Positions 9,401 to 17,736 are shown, counted from the first letter of the stretch. The stretch is 64,000 nucleotides of DNA from Leptolyngbyaceae cyanobacterium (GCA_036703985.1 DATNQN010000068.1:32183-96182), one strand, 5' to 3'. The notes: a model not told the origin generated them from the sequence alone. Program-made: numbers and translations.

Positions 9401-10562
9401 AATCTACGTGCAGAACACCGATTAAACGGTTATCCCGTTTGAGGGGTACGCCCAGCATAGTGCGAATACTAAGCTGTTTAATCAAAGGATCTTTCGGAAG
9501 GGAACTAGCTTGAGCATCCTCTATATAGAGATGCTCCATCGTTTCGCCAATAGTGCCAGCAAAACCCCTGCCGATGCCGATCGGAACGGCAAATTTATCT
9601 TCGATTTCTGATGCGACTCCCACAGTCGCACGCATGATTAGCTCGTTACCAGATTTCAAAAGTATAACGGCTGTATCTGCTTGCATTAATTCTACAACTC
9701 TGCTCAAAAGCACATTTAATAATTCATCTAAGTTTAAAGTGCTAATCGCATTAGCAGTTATTTTAGTCAAAGCTAATAAGTCTTCTTTTTCTTGCCTAAG
9801 TTGTTCTATTAATTGCTGCTTTTCTATTTGCAATCTTTTTTGTTCTGTAATATCCCTGGAAATGCCAATTAAACCTTTGATATTTCCTTGGCGATCGCGA
9901 TAAACATTTTTAGTAGATAAATAAACCCGTTCAACGTTATTTATTAATACCTTTTCTTCAACGATCTCACCTTGTCCAGAAGTCATGATGCGGCGATCGT
10001 TTTCCATAATTTGACGGGCATTTTCTTCGGACAATAAAGCCCGATCGTCCTTACCGATAATTTCTGCCACTGACTTACCGAAAGTACTAGCTACTGTCGA
10101 GTTAACTAAAATATACTTGTGTTCGGTATTTTTGGCAAAAATAGCATCGTTAGTTCCTTCAATAACAGATGTTAATAAGGTATAACTTTGTTGCCAATAT
10201 TCTTCTGCTTGCTGACGTAGAGCGATCTCTCTGAGACTGCCACAAGTACCATTAACATTGCCATCAGAAGCAAAAGTTAATTGACTTTTAGTTACCAGGT
10301 AAATCTCCCTACCTTCTTTAGTAAGATATTTAACTTCTTGGTAATTAAAGTTAGTAGTATTTTCGATTAAAGCACGAAACTGCTCTACAGCAAACTGTCT
10401 ATCTTCAGGATGAACGAAATCAAAAAAAGATTGACCGATACTTTCTGCGAGCGTAAATCCGGTAATATCAAACCACGCCGGACTGAGAAACGTCCAATTA
10501 CCCGTAATATCGGTTTGAAAAATTACCTCTCTGGTGTTTGGTGTGGTATGTGAGCTTAACAT
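6474..10562 (-). CDS. Multi-PAS/GAF sensor with GGDEF and EAL domains
   Basis: A c-di-GMP signalling protein of about 1362 residues without obvious membrane segments. Two PAS domains (about 1-240) come first, then GAF (260-420), four more PAS/PAC units (420-925), GGDEF (930-1095) and EAL (1100-1355). The GGDEF half looks degenerate: the signature reads GLDEF, and the usual FKxxND substrate motif is FQMVKS. The EAL half looks intact, with EALVRW, NLSGYQLS, LEITETTLL, DDFGTGYSSL, LKIDRSF and VIAEGVET. I expect a phosphodiesterase whose GGDEF domain is regulatory. The ATG at 10562 is preferred over an upstream TTG. It stands alone, with long spacers on both sides. Confidence 0.9.
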   Translation of the reverse strand: MLSSHTTPNTREVIFQTDITGNWTFLSPAWFDITGFTLAESIGQSFFDFVHPEDRQFAVEQFRALIENTTNFNYQEVKYLTKEGREIYLVTKSQLTFASDGNVNGTCGSLREIALRQQAEEYWQQSYTLLTSVIEGTNDAIFAKNTEHKYILVNSTVASTFGKSVAEIIGKDDRALLSEENARQIMENDRRIMTSGQGEIVEEKVLINNVERVYLSTKNVYRDRQGNIKGLIGISRDITEQKRLQIEKQQLIEQLRQEKEDLLALTKITANAISTLNLDELLNVLLSRVVELMQADTAVILLKSGNELIMRATVGVASEIEDKFAVPIGIGRGFAGTIGETMEHLYIEDAQASSLPKDPLIKQLSIRTMLGVPLKRDNRLIGVLHVDWLSIHHFNERELHLLEITAERCSIAILNSQLFEETKHLQERLQLQIDRMPIGYILTDKVFCFVEWNLSAERIFGFTKAEVIGKYCDLIIPLSARPYVREICQRLERGDMTAHGLNENITKDGRLIICEWFNTPLKDANGEIIGFQSMVQDITDRQRAEAALLDSQQRYAMAVNAGKVGVWDWNLQTNEIYIDPSLKGMLGYENWEIINHIDSWTQLIHPDDRSEVMALAQLHLEGFTSEYKIEHRMLHKDGSCRWFLACGVAIRDGNGNCIRMMGTDTDITERKQAEEEIRESETRYRTLFQNNPHPMWVFDLETLAFLDVNDAAIRHYGYSRDEFLGMTILEIRPSEDIPALLENISEVFSGVDLAGVWRHRKKDGTIIYVEISSHTLLFSGRNAEVVLANNVTERFLAEQALRESESRYHSLAKVSPVGIFRTDEEGNVLYVNERWCTISGLTQAQALEEGWSAALYVEDRERVLAQWHKAVEEKQPFQLEYRYQRPDGVITWVFTQTIAEIGKNGELLGYVGTITDITQRKQDEELLQYYAFHDPLTGLPNRTLFLERTRQAIASAKNGEIGLFAVLLLDLDRFQMVKSSLGHSVADGLLFTTAERISSCLNVTDIAARVGLDEFAILLTNLNEINDANRIAEQIYQTLSIPFALNNHEVFITASIGIAMSSIGYERSEDLLRAADMARNHIKSTNKGGYALFEPEWHAIAVQRLLLETDLRRAIEREELRVYYQPIVSLKTGKIIGFEALVRWQHPTRGLVSPAEFIPLAEETGLIVLIDRWVLQEACHQIALWQKAFPDRKPLTISVNLSGYQLSQIGLIERIDQIIQESGIERESLKLEITETTLLGNHTSETALLEQLKALGIQLSIDDFGTGYSSLARLHQLPIDTLKIDRSFVNKIEVNPESTEIIRTIVSLAHILNMDVIAEGVETAEQLMQLKNLQCEGGQGYFISRPVDKDAAENLLRENLQF

Positions 10563-11189
10563 CCGCAAGTTTATTTGATAACGGATATCTAAATTGTGTA
10601 TTTAAAGACTTACTAACCCAGTTCTGTGTTTCTACTTGTTATTTTGAAAATTTTCATCAATCGCAACCCTGTTCGTTGATAGTTGGCTTTTAGTTACGAT
10701 TACCCCAGTAATTAATTATTATATTTTAAATATATTAACTCTTAATAAAAAAGCTTTTGTGACATATTGTAGCTTTTCATCTTAATAAACCTTTGTATAG
10801 CAAGCCAGTGATGAACAATTTTATTTTAATCATGACTGGTTAAGCTTTGGTAATCGGTCAAAATTTATAGTAGCCATCAATTTTTTATATGGTTAAAAAA
10901 TTGATGTTATCTCTGTTTATTATTAGATATTATTTATAAATAAAAATATTCCTTAAGAGAGATGGCAGGAATTTTCGATCGTAACTGAACATGATAAATC
11001 TTTTAATTTTGTTTTTATAGGGTTTACGAAAAAGCAAGGGTGGTCGGAGCGGTTTTTGAAGAAAAGTTATTTGTGAAATGATTTATCAGCTAAATGAGTC
11101 GCTATACTTGTCATTCCGTGGGTAAGTCCTATCTAAAATAGTAAAAATTATCAAGAAGCAAAAATAACCAAATAAACTTCTATTTCGGG
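10563..11189. other. AT-rich intergenic region, no gene seen
   Basis: This spacer of about 630 bases separates the sensor gene start from the CobA-HemD stop. It is AT-rich, and I see no convincing ORF, tRNA, strong hairpin or repeat in it. It must hold the promoter of the sensor gene, but no confident -35/-10 pair could be picked. Confidence 0.5.
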
Positions 11190-12824
11190 CTATTTTGCCA
11201 TTGCAACGATTGCTTTCACTAAACCTTCCAAGGTATATTCTTCAGCCTCTACATCTATTCTGCCTAATAGTTGTTGGCAAGTTTTAGAAGTTTGGGGGCC
11301 AATGGAAGCGATGCCAACCCCCTCCAGGACATCTGAAGGGAAGAATGCCGTGACTAGCTGATGGAAGCATTGCACTGTTTTAGAACTGGCAAAAGTTACG
11401 ATATCTACTGCTTTATCTCGAATTGCATCAAAAGCAGCCGGGGGTATGGATGACGGACATTGAGATTGATAAGCAGGTACTTCCACCACTAGTGCGCCTT
11501 TCGCAGTTAATTCTTGCACCAGGACTTCTCTACCTCCAGTTTCCACTCTGGGAAACAAAACTTTTTTACCTGCTAAAACTTCTGGAAAATTTTCTACTAA
11601 AGAATCTGCTACAAAGTCCGGGGGAATGAAATCTGGTTGTAAGTTGTATTCTTTGAGTTTTTGGGCGGTTTTTTTGCCAACTACAGCTATTTTTAAATTA
11701 GCTAAGGCACGGGCATCTTTGCGTTGTTCGGTCAGTCGTTCAAAAAAGCGATCGACTCCGTTAGTGGAAGTGAGAATTAACCAGTGAAAAGTTTCGATTT
11801 GGGCTATCGCATTATCTAAAACTGCCCAACTAGAAGGAGGGCCAATTTCCAAGGCAGGCATTTCGATTACGTTCGCGCCTGCTTGTTCCAGCAGTTCTGT
11901 AAATTGACCAGACTGACCGACAGAACGAGTTACTAAAATAGTTTTCCCTGCTAAAGGGAGATTGCGATCGCAAATCGAATATTGGCTTTGGCGAGAAGAA
12001 GATGAGTTGGTAGTCACGGTGATGGCAGTTTCCGATGGCAGATCGTGGATGCTAGATTGTAACGCTTGCTTTATGGAAACTTTACGATCTGGATCACTAC
12101 TTTGCAAATAGGGGCGTAACCCCACTACTTCACCAATCACGATGACTGCTGGTGAAAGAGATACTCCCGCCGTGACATCGACTATATTTGCTAAATCTGC
12201 CGTCCAAACTTGTTCTTGCGGATGTCCCGCCCAACGAATCACTGCCACGGGGGTTTTTTGCGATCGTCCGTACCTTTGCAACCGTTGGACGATTTCCGCC
12301 AAATGACGCCCTCCCATTAGGATGACCAAAGTTTCCATGCAGGCGAGAGTTTGCCAATCCAATCGATCGGGTTCGTGGGCGCTAACCACCGCAAAACAGC
12401 TACTCAACACCGGATCGGTTAAGGGAATCCCCGCTAACAAGGGGGCAGCCAAAGCAGAAGAAATGCCCGGTACAACTTCAAAATCGCAATTAGCAGCAAT
12501 TAATGCCTGAATTTCCGACGTACAGCGCCCAAAAATAAACGGATCGCCACTTTTGAGGCGAACTACTTTTTTTCCTTGTTGACATTGTTCCACCAACAAG
12601 CGATCGATTTCTGCTTGCTTAACGCTGGGACGCCCACCCCGTTTACCTACATCAAACTGGCGGCAATTTTCCGGCACTAATTCCAACAACTGAGGATCGA
12701 CAAGGGCATCGTAAACTAGTACTTCTGCTCGTGCTAACAATTGTTGCGCTTTCACGGTTAAATAGGCCACATCTCCTGGCCCAGCGCCGACTAGATATAC
12801 GATGCCATTGGGGTAATCGGACAT
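11190..12824 (-). CDS. cobA-hemD: CobA-HemD fusion: uroporphyrinogen-III methyltransferase/synthase
   Basis: A 544-residue two-domain enzyme. The first 250 residues are a SUMT-type SAM methyltransferase, with VYLVGAGPGD at 9-18, RLKSGDPFIFGR near 95 and GISSALAAP near 122. This half makes precorrin-2 for siroheme and cobalamin. The last 260 residues, from about GKTILVTR at 292, match uroporphyrinogen-III synthase (HemD), which closes the tetrapyrrole ring; the conserved LTSTNGV and TFASSKTV segments are visible. The fusion places two consecutive steps of tetrapyrrole synthesis in one polypeptide, as seen in several bacteria. The gene stands alone on its strand. Confidence 0.9.
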   Translation of the reverse strand: MSDYPNGIVYLVGAGPGDVAYLTVKAQQLLARAEVLVYDALVDPQLLELVPENCRQFDVGKRGGRPSVKQAEIDRLLVEQCQQGKKVVRLKSGDPFIFGRCTSEIQALIAANCDFEVVPGISSALAAPLLAGIPLTDPVLSSCFAVVSAHEPDRLDWQTLACMETLVILMGGRHLAEIVQRLQRYGRSQKTPVAVIRWAGHPQEQVWTADLANIVDVTAGVSLSPAVIVIGEVVGLRPYLQSSDPDRKVSIKQALQSSIHDLPSETAITVTTNSSSSRQSQYSICDRNLPLAGKTILVTRSVGQSGQFTELLEQAGANVIEMPALEIGPPSSWAVLDNAIAQIETFHWLILTSTNGVDRFFERLTEQRKDARALANLKIAVVGKKTAQKLKEYNLQPDFIPPDFVADSLVENFPEVLAGKKVLFPRVETGGREVLVQELTAKGALVVEVPAYQSQCPSSIPPAAFDAIRDKAVDIVTFASSKTVQCFHQLVTAFFPSDVLEGVGIASIGPQTSKTCQQLLGRIDVEAEEYTLEGLVKAIVAMAK

Positions 12825-12970
12825 GGGGATTGAAGGATGAAGTATAAAGTCTGAAGTCTGAAGTATAAAGAATTAAGTGAAAAGTTAAAAGATTTAATTT
12901 TGACTTTTCAGTTTTGACTTTTAACTTCTTCCGTCTCCCAATCCCCCCATCTCTCACACACCCATTATTT

Positions 12971-13124
12971 AATTAACGCAAGTTGCTAGTTATCGGGTTT
13001 GAGATGGTAGTGGGTAGTAGGATCGAATAATAATTCACTATTTTTCTCTATTTCCCCTAGCCCCTAGCCCCTATTCCCTAGCCCCTCCCCGGTCAATTTT
13101 TATAACTAGCAACTTGAGTTAATT
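12971..13124. mobile_element. 154-bp MITE-like element with 23-bp terminal inverted repeats
   Basis: The left end, 12971-12993 (starting AATTAACGCAAGTTGCTAG), and the right end, 13102-13124, are inverted repeats of 23 bases with a single mismatch. The interior holds a C-rich tract of repeated CCCCTAG units (13058-13088) and no ORF. The right end overlaps the stop codon of the TPR lipoprotein gene at 13123-13125. No second copy was noticed in the window, and target-site duplication is ambiguous because the ends are TTAA/AATT-rich. Confidence 0.65.
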
Positions 13125-13836
13125 ATTTTTTCTCGCTCTTCACTTTCTCCATTAGTTCGGTGATTTTGTCTGCTTGCTGCGTTTGACCTTGTTCTTTGAA
13201 TAAATCCCTGGCTTTTGTTAAGCTGGTGAGCGCTTCATCTTTTTTGCCTTGTTCGGATAAACCCGCAGCGAGGACGAAATGGGCGGGTGCAAAATCAGGT
13301 TTGACGCGAATCGCTTCTCTCGACTGGGCGATGGATTCATCTAATTTCTTTTGTTGACCGAGAGCGATCGCTAATTTAATCCGAGTATCTGGATTACTTG
13401 GCTCTAAACGAATTGCTTCTTGATACTCTTTGGTTGCTTCGTCTAGTTTACCCTGACGCTGCATTAGCACTCCCATGTTAGAGTGAACCTCTGCATTTTT
13501 GGGGTCTAACTCAATTGACTTGCGCCAGAGTTCTTCGGTGGCTTTGAGATCGCCTTTTTGGGCGCTAGCAATTCCCTGCTGGTAATAGTCTAAAGCACTG
13601 CCTTTGGGTGGGGCAGCAGTTTGAGAATTGCCCGCCTGTGGTTGTTCCGATCCGGACGGAATAGACGGGGTAGTTTGATTGGTGTTTTCTGCGCTGGGTG
13701 TTGGTGCAGAAGCTACGGGAGTAGATGGGGTAGTTTCTTTTGCCTTGTCTGCGGTTGAAGAACAACCAAAAGCTGTCAAGCTAAGACTGACAGTAGCAGC
13801 GAGAAGCAGGTGAACGGGTTTAATTGGTTGGGACAT
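13123..13836 (-). CDS. TPR-repeat lipoprotein or secreted protein
   Basis: A 237-residue protein. Its N-terminal signal ends in LTAFGCSS, a weak lipobox with Cys25. A Thr/Pro/Ser-rich linker (about 28-78) is followed by four tetratricopeptide repeats (about 80-220) of the type YYQQGIASAQKGDLKAT and EAIRLEPSNPD. A Lys/Glu-rich tail ends SEKK. TPR proteins of this kind act as scaffolds in the periplasm or thylakoid lumen; the partner is unknown. The stop codon coincides with the end of a MITE-like element, so the original C-terminus may have been longer. Confidence 0.75.
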   Translation of the reverse strand: MSQPIKPVHLLLAATVSLSLTAFGCSSTADKAKETTPSTPVASAPTPSAENTNQTTPSIPSGSEQPQAGNSQTAAPPKGSALDYYQQGIASAQKGDLKATEELWRKSIELDPKNAEVHSNMGVLMQRQGKLDEATKEYQEAIRLEPSNPDTRIKLAIALGQQKKLDESIAQSREAIRVKPDFAPAHFVLAAGLSEQGKKDEALTSLTKARDLFKEQGQTQQADKITELMEKVKSEKK

Positions 13837-13930
13837 TATAAACAGATCTCAAATCGTAGCTCTAAGCCTAGTTTAAGCTTTGTTTTCTGACTCGACTCGC
13901 GATCGCAGATCGACATCTCCTTTTAAACAA

Positions 13931-13961
13931 TTGAGAGACGCTGCATTGCAACGTCTCTCAA
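13931..13961 (-). terminator. Hairpin terminator downstream of the repeat-protein gene
   Basis: TTGAGAGACG at 13931-13940 pairs with CGTCTCTCAA at 13952-13961 in a 10-bp stem 29 bases past the stop of the 13990 gene. Only a weak T-rich stretch follows on the minus strand, so efficiency is uncertain. Confidence 0.55.
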
Positions 13962-13989
13962 AAGATTATTAAAACGATCGCCAATCTTA

Positions 13990-14316
13990 CTAACGATAAT
14001 TTTCGTCGTCAGCCGGATCGCCGTAGGGGTCTTCGCTAGCGGGACGAACGTCTCCGTACATTCCCACATCAGCCGGATCGCCGTAGGGGTCTTCGCTAGC
14101 GGGGCGAACGTCTCCGTACATTCCCACGTCAGCCGGATCGCCGTAGGGGTCTTCGCTGGCGGGACGAACGTCTCCGTACATTCCCACGTCAGCCGGGTCG
14201 CCATAGGGGTCTTCGCTGGCGGGACGTACCGGGCGATCGTATTGGTCGCGATCGTATTCTGATTGGTCAGAACCGAAAACAGCATCCGCCATTTTTCTTA
14301 AAAATCCATCTACCAT
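13990..14316 (-). CDS. Small acidic protein of 20-residue tandem repeats
   Basis: A 108-residue protein translated from the ATG at 14316, which has a strong Shine-Dalgarno (AAGGAG, 7 bases upstream). After a 29-residue head, MVDGFLRKMADAVFGSDQ..., come three identical 20-residue repeats beginning VRPASEDPYGDPADVGMYGD and a fourth partial unit. The composition is acidic and rich in Pro, Gly, Asp and Tyr, so it is probably disordered. I do not recognise a family. The 60-base DNA units differ only at synonymous positions, which argues that this frame is the selected one. It lies just downstream of a lipoprotein gene on the same strand. Confidence 0.75.
   Translation of the reverse strand: MVDGFLRKMADAVFGSDQSEYDRDQYDRPVRPASEDPYGDPADVGMYGDVRPASEDPYGDPADVGMYGDVRPASEDPYGDPADVGMYGDVRPASEDPYGDPADDENYR
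14008..14227. repeat. 60-bp tandem repeat, about 3.6 copies
   Basis: Near-identical 60-base units encode the 20-residue repeats of the 13990-14316 protein. Differences such as GCTAGC/GCTGGC and CACATC/CACGTC are synonymous in the chosen frame. Confidence 0.9.
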
Positions 14317-14376
14317 GATTTATCTCCTTTTTTTTGGTTTTCCGTGCCGGATTTCTCACCAGTTTTGGCAAGATTT

Positions 14377-14841
14377 TTACTGCGCTGGTACTAAATCAGT
14401 CAGGTCGCGTCCGGTCGGTCTGTTGTTATAACCTTGGAAATCGCGATATCTTTGCGCTTCTGACTCTGGAACTCGAATTCCTTCTGGTGGTGGCGTTACC
14501 CAACGAGCTCTACCTTGAGCATCGCGATAGTAAACTCGTCCGTTTTTGGAGAGGTAATATTGACCTTGCGGCCCTTGCTGTTGTTTATTTTTATGTTGGT
14601 TGTAAAGATAATACAGAGCAGCAGCACCAGCCAAAATTGCCACTTTCTGACCAGTGTTTAATCCTCTGCGTGCTTGGGGTGTGGGACGAGTGTTGTCAGG
14701 AGCGGTGCGGGCGGTGCGATCGTACCTAGCATTAGGTGGATAAGCTTCATTAGACCCATTACCGCAAGCAGTGAAAAACGGCAATGCCAGTAACGCTGAA
14801 AGCAGATATGCTAATGTCTTTTTTGGGGATTTTTGATTCAT
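14377..14841 (-). CDS. Small lipoprotein, hypothetical
   Basis: From the ATG at 14841 this is a 154-residue protein, MNQKSPKKTLAYLLSALL..., whose signal peptide ends in the lipobox FTAC (Cys26). An Asn/Arg/Pro-rich linker follows. Next is a second hydrophobic stretch, KVAILAGAAALYYLY, and a YYLSKNGRVYYRDAQGRARWV segment with a repeated Tyr-rich strand pattern. The longer reading frame up to 14910 adds a poor N-terminus without a signal, so I reject it. No function is recognisable. It is probably co-transcribed with the repeat protein 60 bases downstream. Confidence 0.7.
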   Translation of the reverse strand: MNQKSPKKTLAYLLSALLALPFFTACGNGSNEAYPPNARYDRTARTAPDNTRPTPQARRGLNTGQKVAILAGAAALYYLYNQHKNKQQQGPQGQYYLSKNGRVYYRDAQGRARWVTPPPEGIRVPESEAQRYRDFQGYNNRPTGRDLTDLVPAQ

Positions 14842-15360
14842 TGATTTGCCCGTACTTTTTACTGATAAACAGCCAGTTTTAAATCCAGCTAATAGCAGTG
14901 TTTCCTTCAAGAATTATTAAAAGGACAATCAAACCATTGCACGGCAATGGCCTCTTATAAATCGAGGCAATCTTTGGATTTGGTTTATATTTATAAATAG
15001 TGATTAAATAAGTAAAAGAATCCCTCCAGCTTTAGACATAATGCTACTTCGTCCTTCGGAAATAGAGGTAATCCCTAATCCGGTTTCAATACCCTTTTAT
15101 CCTTTAGTCCGAGTAGACGGACGATAGTTTGTGCAATCCAGGTTAAAACCGCCGAGTCTAACCCGGATTTGGTATAAATTCCTAACAATGCAGGGTTTTT
15201 CAAATGCGCGATTTAACCAGCAAGAAACCCGGCTTCTGTAACAAACCGGGTTTCTTGCCCACACCAAGGTTAATTTTGCTTTTTTACCCGGTTTTTGGTA
15301 ATTTTTGCGGTATCTCTCTATCTAAGAATGGCCTTTGAGTAACTTGATTAAATATCAAAT
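14842..15360. other. Intergenic region with hairpins, no gene seen
   Basis: This 519-base spacer contains the promoter side of the small lipoprotein gene and a perfect 13-bp hairpin at 15220-15258. A partly self-complementary stretch near 15060-15175 (ATCCGGTTTCAATAC against TAACCCGGATTTGGTAT) may be a decayed repeat. I find no coding or RNA gene. Confidence 0.45.
15220..15258. repeat. AAACCCGG hairpin (family member 1)
   Basis: GCAAGAAACCCGG (15220-15232) is perfectly inverted at 15246-15258. It belongs to a family of AGAAACCCGG palindromes also found near 25.1, 29.5, 31.7 and 59.9 kb. Confidence 0.75.
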
Positions 15361-16347
15361 TTAACTCATCAAACAAGCGGCGGGAAAAATCAAATACTCC
15401 AAGAAAAACAGTTTCCAAATAAATTGGTAAAAACTAGCGATCGCGCTTTTATCGCGTACATCTACCTTCATACTGCGCCACCACATTAAAATCAACACTA
15501 TCGAATGAGAGCTAACTAAAAAAACCGGATTTACGGTGCTAAGATAAAAAGCACTCGCGATCGTTCCCAAATAGCAAATAGTTAACACGTTACGGGCTAA
15601 TTTAAATACAGCTAATGCCCCTAGTTTAATGGTAAAAGTAGTGATATTGTATTTACGATCGCCTTCCAAATCGGGAATATCTTTAAAAATGGCGATCGCA
15701 AAAGTAAATACCAAAATAAATCCGGTCAAAACCCAAACTTCCGGTAAAATTCCCCCTGGCAAGCTCGTTTCATTTCCAATCGATAACTTTTCATAAAAAT
15801 GCAAAAACAATCCTAAATTGACGATCGCTCCTCGCACTGAAAAAATGCACAATGCCGCCCAAATAGGAAATCGTTTTAACCGAATTGGCGGTAAAGAATA
15901 AGCCGTACCAATTGCCAAACTAATACTCACCATCAAAAATAAAAACTGCCCTAGCAAACCAGATAAAACAAAAGCTAAAATACCCGTAATCGCTACAATT
16001 ATTTTGGCTTGTCTTTGAGAAAATTCACCAGCAGCCAAAGGCAAATGGGGTTTATTGATTTGGTCGATCGCAATATCTTCTAGCTGATTGAGTCCGACAA
16101 TATAAATGTTGCCACACAAACAAGCTAGCCAAGTTCCTAATAGTTGGATTAAACTAGTGCCGAGCGTGCTTTGGGAAGATGCGATCGCGATCGCGTACAA
16201 CCCCATTACGCTCATAGTTGTCCCCGCGATCGTATGGGGGCGCGAAAATTTCCAAAATGAATAAAGCCAAGGAAAATATTGCCATACCCTTTTACTGTGG
16301 GACACATTGCTAACAGCAGGAGAAGGCTTAGAAATAATCTGACTCAC
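15361..16347 (-). CDS. hpt: Homogentisate phytyltransferase
   Basis: A UbiA-type membrane prenyltransferase of 328 residues starting with GTG at 16347 (AGGTG six bases upstream). The motif NQLEDIAIDQINKPHLPLAA (about residues 86-105) carries the Asp-rich prenyl-diphosphate site in the form typical of homogentisate phytyltransferases (VTE2, Synechocystis slr1736). A second Asp-rich site, KDIPDLEGD, lies near 223. Eight or nine hydrophobic segments are visible. The enzyme joins homogentisate with phytyl diphosphate, the committed step to tocopherol. The neighbouring gene upstream is a tocopherol-type methyltransferase, which supports the call. Confidence 0.88.
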   Translation of the reverse strand: MSQIISKPSPAVSNVSHSKRVWQYFPWLYSFWKFSRPHTIAGTTMSVMGLYAIAIASSQSTLGTSLIQLLGTWLACLCGNIYIVGLNQLEDIAIDQINKPHLPLAAGEFSQRQAKIIVAITGILAFVLSGLLGQFLFLMVSISLAIGTAYSLPPIRLKRFPIWAALCIFSVRGAIVNLGLFLHFYEKLSIGNETSLPGGILPEVWVLTGFILVFTFAIAIFKDIPDLEGDRKYNITTFTIKLGALAVFKLARNVLTICYLGTIASAFYLSTVNPVFLVSSHSIVLILMWWRSMKVDVRDKSAIASFYQFIWKLFFLEYLIFPAACLMS

Positions 16348-16387
16348 AATTCACCTAGAATTAATGCCATATTAAGTTTATCAATAA

Positions 16388-16656
16388 AGGAGTCAGAATT
16401 CAGAAGTCAGAATTCAGGAATAGAAAAAGTATGAATGTTCTACTACTAACTTAAGACACTACAGTGCATGAAGGTAAATCTACTATCTTGTTTGCCCGTC
16501 CATTTTCGTTTAATTTTTCCTCATTTAAGACCCCTCTTCACATTTTTAATAGGTGCAAACAAAACATTAGCGATTAACCATTCTTCACTACTTAATTCTT
16601 AATTTGTGAATTCTGACCCCTGAATTCTGACTCCTGACTACTGACTTCTGACTTCT
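16388..16656. repeat. Inverted-repeat element with AGTCAGAATTC arms (copy 1)
   Basis: The left arm (16388-16419) repeats the motif GAGTCAGAATTCAGAAGTC, and the right arm (16607-16656) carries its reverse complement several times. The two arms flank about 190 bases of unrelated AT-rich DNA. It fills the spacer between the two vitamin E genes and ends three bases before the methyltransferase stop. Confidence 0.65.
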
Positions 16657-16658
16657 AC

Positions 16659-17507
16659 TCACTTATTAGCACAAAGTAGACCAAAGCGAATCAACCCTCG
16701 TTCGTAACCGCGACTCATTAAACCTAGAGAAATTGCGCCTTGAATTGTTTTCCAACCACTAAATAACAAACCGACAATAGCAGAAGGAGTGAAAGCAGAA
16801 TCGATCACCAAATTCCAAAAAGGTGCAACGGCTTTACTCCAATCAGCAGTCCGAATATTTCGGAAAGAAAGATCCCGCGCGATCGCTTCATATTCTGGCA
16901 AAGAAATCGTGTAAGGTAAACAATAAACTCGATAAATTTCTTCTAAATGCTTTTGTTCATCGGCAGTCAAAGGTTTTTGACCAGATGCGGTAGGACGATG
17001 ACACCAAGTAGCCATTATCAAAAGTCCACCCGGTTTTAATGCTCGATAACACTCTTGGAGAAACTGCTTTTTATCCGGCATATGTTCCCCACTTTCTAAA
17101 GACCACACCAAATCAAAAGAAGCATCAGCAAAAGGCATATTTAAAGCATCTGCTACGTGAAATTGAGTTTTGTCAGCCAGCCCAGCTTCTGTTGCTCTTT
17201 CGGTTGCCCTCGCTGCCTGTACCGGGCTGAGAGTGATCCCGGCAACCGTAGCATGATACTTTTGCGACAGATACAGGGAACTACCGCCAATCCCGCAACC
17301 TACATCTACAATATGTTCGGCTTGCTTCACATCTGCCCAAATTAGTAGTTCTTCAATTAAGTCGATTTGAGCTTGACGGCGTTCTTTTTTCTGGCTACCA
17401 TCTGGGCCATAGTAGCCGTGGTGCATATGTTCTCCCCAAATTTGCTCCCACAGCCCAGAGGAAGCATCGTAAAATTCTTGAATTTGCTGATAAAGAGTAG
17501 AATTCAT
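16659..17507 (-). CDS. Tocopherol O-methyltransferase (gamma-TMT type)
   Basis: A class I SAM methyltransferase of 282 residues from the ATG at 17507. The SAM motif VDVGCGIGGSSLYL lies near 62-75, with ESGEHMPDKK near 132 and KPGGLLIMATWCHRPT near 151. The GIGGSSLYL variant and the C-terminal layout match gamma-tocopherol methyltransferase (VTE4, slr0089) and its relatives, which methylate the chromanol ring. The next gene on the same strand is homogentisate phytyltransferase, so both likely serve vitamin E synthesis. A related methyltransferase role (MPBQ) is the main alternative. Confidence 0.78.
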   Translation of the reverse strand: MNSTLYQQIQEFYDASSGLWEQIWGEHMHHGYYGPDGSQKKERRQAQIDLIEELLIWADVKQAEHIVDVGCGIGGSSLYLSQKYHATVAGITLSPVQAARATERATEAGLADKTQFHVADALNMPFADASFDLVWSLESGEHMPDKKQFLQECYRALKPGGLLIMATWCHRPTASGQKPLTADEQKHLEEIYRVYCLPYTISLPEYEAIARDLSFRNIRTADWSKAVAPFWNLVIDSAFTPSAIVGLLFSGWKTIQGAISLGLMSRGYERGLIRFGLLCANK

Positions 17508-17736
17508 CACTTTGTTGTACTCCAGTCACCGCCATCAGCCTAGCAAAAGATAATCTTTCCGAACAGCTATTGATTTGTCACCACAGATCGAGGATATTAG
17601 ACACCTAATACATACTTATGGCAGAAGAAGGCTTAGGAGAATATGAACAACTTTTAGAGTAAATAGTTATCTAAGCAAACTCAACATAACTCGTTTGGCA
17701 GTGAGCTTCAAACAAAAATAATTGAAATAAATCCTC

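Noticed and set aside
13923..14285. Alternative 120-residue frame across the 60-bp repeats
   Set aside because: The tandem repeat keeps a second frame open by chance. The 13990-14316 frame has the ribosome site and only synonymous variation, so this one is a shadow.
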